Origin: an uncultured Rothia sp.
Lineage (GTDB): Bacteria > Actinomycetota > Actinomycetes > Actinomycetales > Micrococcaceae
NCBI GenBank assembly: GCA_937935205.1
Contig: CALGXU010000413.1
Coordinates: 1-6,178 of the forward strand
Direction: 5' to 3'
DNA length: 6,178 nucleotides
The translations under genes were made by a program, and so were the position numbers. The notes beneath the pieces are model-generated. The model had not been told where the DNA came from, did not search any database, and saw nothing but the letters and a program-made list of their open reading frames with translations. Below, piece by piece: positions 4,709-6,178 of this stretch (position 1 is the first letter of the stretch; every line of letters begins with the position of its first letter).

Positions 4709-6178
4709 TTAGTCGACCAGACGCAGACCGTTCTTCTGAACCGTCAGAAGGAACTCCACGTTGCTTTCAGTCTTACGCAGCTGGTTGGTCAGAACACCCA
4801 GAGCCTGCTCAGGTTCCATACCCGCCAGGGCACGGCGCAGACCCCACATAATCTTGATCTCATCCGGGGAGAGCAGGTTCTCCTCGCGGCGAGTACCAGA
4901 AGCGTTAATATCAACCGCCGGGAAGATACGCTTATCCGCCAGCTGACGGGACAGACGCAGCTCCATGTTACCGGTGCCCTTGAACTCTTCGAAGATCACT
5001 TCATCCATCTTCGAACCGGTCTCAACCAGGGCGGTAGCCAGGATGGTCAGCGAGCCGCCCTCTTCAATGTTGCGGGCAGCGCCGAAGAACTTCTTCGGCG
5101 GGTACAGCGCGGCAGAATCCACACCACCGGACAGGATACGACCGGATGCGGGAGCCGCCAGGTTGTATGCGCGGCCCAGGCGGGTCATGGAGTCCAGCAG
5201 CACGACCACATCGTAGCCGAGCTCCACCATACGCTTTGCACGCTCAATAGCCAGCTCAGCCACAGTGGTGTGATCCTCAGCCGGGCGGTCGAAGGTCGAG
5301 GCAATAACCTCACCCTTGACGGTGCGCTGCATATCGGTCACTTCTTCAGGACGCTCATCCACTAGGACCATCATCAGGTACACGTCCGGGTTGTTCACGG
5401 TAATCGCGTTCGCAATGGACTGCAGCATGAGGGTCTTACCCGCCTTCGGCGGGGACACAATCAGACCACGCTGACCCTTACCAATTGGGGACACCAGGTC
5501 AACCACGCGGGTGCCCAGCTTCTTCGGGGTGGTCTCCAGGCGCAGACGCTCCTTGGGGTACAGCGGGGTCAGCTTCGAGAAGACGCGGCGGTTCGCTGCT
5601 TCCTCAACGCTCTGACCGTTAATCGCCTCAACCTGAACCAGCGCGTTGAAACGCTGGCGGTTGTTCGACTCGCCCTCGCGCGGCACGCGAATCGCGCCGA
5701 GCACGTGGTCACCCTTACGCAGGTTGTACTTCTTCACCTGAGCCAGGGAGACGTACACGTCGTTGGTGCCGGGCAGGTAGCCGGTGGTACGCACGAAAGC
5801 GTAGTTATCGAGAATGTCCAGAACACCCGAAATCGGTGCCAGCACATCGTCTTCGTTCAGGCGAGGCTCGTTCTCCTCGCGGCGGCGAGCCTGCTTCTCA
5901 GCACGCTCAGCCTGACGGTCACGCTTGGAACGGCGCTCAGTACGCTCGGCACGCTCTGCACGCTCAGCAGCCTTACGCTCGGCACGTTCGCTACGCTCCG
6001 CCTGGCGGTCACGCTTAGTGCGGCGCTCGGTACGCTCACCATCCTGATCGCGGCGACGCTCACGGGTGCGGGTACGCTTCGAGCTCTTCTCACCGTCAGG
6101 GGTGCCAAAAGTCATGTCCAGGGCAGCGTTCAGGCTGTCCAGGCTCGCGGTGCCGTCAGCGGTAGTAGCCTTCAGCTC
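4709..6178 (-). CDS. rho: Transcription termination factor Rho, N-terminus beyond the window
   Basis: Rho is a hexameric RNA-dependent ATPase that loads on nascent RNA and ends transcription. The frame stays open past the Met at 6115 to the right edge (21 more residues, ending at LDSLNAALD before that Met). That Met is probably internal, and the Rho_N helical domain should lie outside. Counting from it, residues 8-82 are an Arg/Glu/Lys/Ala-rich segment. The cold-shock-type RNA-binding domain follows (about 93-165; GVLDILDNYAFVRTTGYLPG, DVYVSLAQVKKYNLRKGD). The ATPase core holds Walker A PPKAGKT (222-228), VDERPEEV (252-259), Walker B VVVLLDS (303-309), the Q-loop LSGGVDS (328-334), the R-loop FKGTGNMEL (378-386) and R387/R390 near the arginine-finger site. 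The C-terminus is complete (KNGLRLVD). Micrococcus luteus and other actinobacterial Rho proteins are known to carry such extra basic/acidic N-terminal segments. The gene is followed by its own hairpin terminator. Confidence 0.97.
   Translation of the reverse strand, partial: ELKATTADGTASLDSLNAALDMTFGTPDGEKSSKRTRTRERRRDQDGERTERRTKRDRQAERSERAERKAAERAERAERTERRSKRDRQAERAEKQARRREENEPRLNEDDVLAPISGVLDILDNYAFVRTTGYLPGTNDVYVSLAQVKKYNLRKGDHVLGAIRVPREGESNNRQRFNALVQVEAINGQSVEEAANRRVFSKLTPLYPKERLRLETTPKKLGTRVVDLVSPIGKGQRGLIVSPPKAGKTLMLQSIANAITVNNPDVYLMMVLVDERPEEVTDMQRTVKGEVIASTFDRPAEDHTTVAELAIERAKRMVELGYDVVVLLDSMTRLGRAYNLAAPASGRILSGGVDSAALYPPKKFFGAARNIEEGGSLTILATALVETGSKMDEVIFEEFKGTGNMELRLSRQLADKRIFPAVDINASGTRREENLLSPDEIKIMWGLRRALAGMEPEQALGVLTNQLRKTESNVEFLLTVQKNGLRLVD
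5911..6041 (-). repeat. Spaced 90-bp duplication in the Rho Arg/Glu-rich segment
   Basis: The stretch encoding TERR(S/T)KRDRQAER occurs twice, exactly 30 residues apart (29-41 and 59-71 counted from the Met at 6115). In DNA the starts cctgacggtcacgctt (5911) and cctggcggtcacgctt (6001) are 90 bases apart and the matches continue for about 38 bases. Between the two copies the protein is a run of (S/A)ER(A/T) units. Charge alternation of this kind favours a long helix or a flexible charged linker. Confidence 0.7.

Noticed and set aside
6113..6115. The ATG at 6115 as the real start of rho
   Set aside because: The same frame continues without a stop to the right edge, no good ribosome-binding site precedes this ATG, and actinobacterial Rho proteins have a Rho_N domain further upstream.

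Overview
The window is about 60% G+C by eye and looks like chromosomal DNA of a high-GC Gram-positive actinobacterium. The clearest clues are a transcription factor Rho with a long Arg/Glu-rich N-terminal segment and the gene order rho - prfA - prmC - sua5, which is typical of Actinobacteria. A member of the Micrococcaceae such as Rothia fits the protein sequences and base composition best, but that placement is recognition from memory and not a search result.

Layout. From right to left on the minus strand lie rho (cut by the right window edge), prfA, prmC and a sua5/tsaC-type gene. A fifth gene on the plus strand, the 3' part of an NAD-dependent epimerase/dehydratase, enters from the left edge and converges on the sua5 gene. 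The two convergent genes share an intergenic region with a degenerate 15-bp repeat and a perfect long hairpin that can terminate transcription from both sides. A second strong hairpin lies directly after rho. There is no gene-free stretch longer than about 210 bases. The gaps at 779-984, 2218-2386, 3314-3482 and 4566-4708 hold only the repeats, hairpins and leader sequences described below.

How the genes work together. Four of the five genes serve information processing. Rho ends transcription. RF1 (prfA) releases finished peptides at UAA and UAG. PrmC methylates the glutamine of the GGQ motif in RF1. The Sua5/YrdC protein makes the threonylcarbamoyl-AMP used to build t6A at position 37 of ANN-decoding tRNAs. 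prfA-prmC is a direct enzyme-substrate pair. The epimerase is unrelated and its substrate cannot be told.

I found no mobile element, CRISPR array, tRNA, rRNA or new defence-like system. The gene content is ordinary core genome. The unusual material is at a smaller scale: several 15- to 18-bp tandem duplications (two starting at stop codons, one in the PrmC linker, one in the Sua5 tail), a 90-bp spaced duplication in the Rho N-terminal segment, and a Sua5 protein with a roughly 180-residue low-complexity C-terminal tail.
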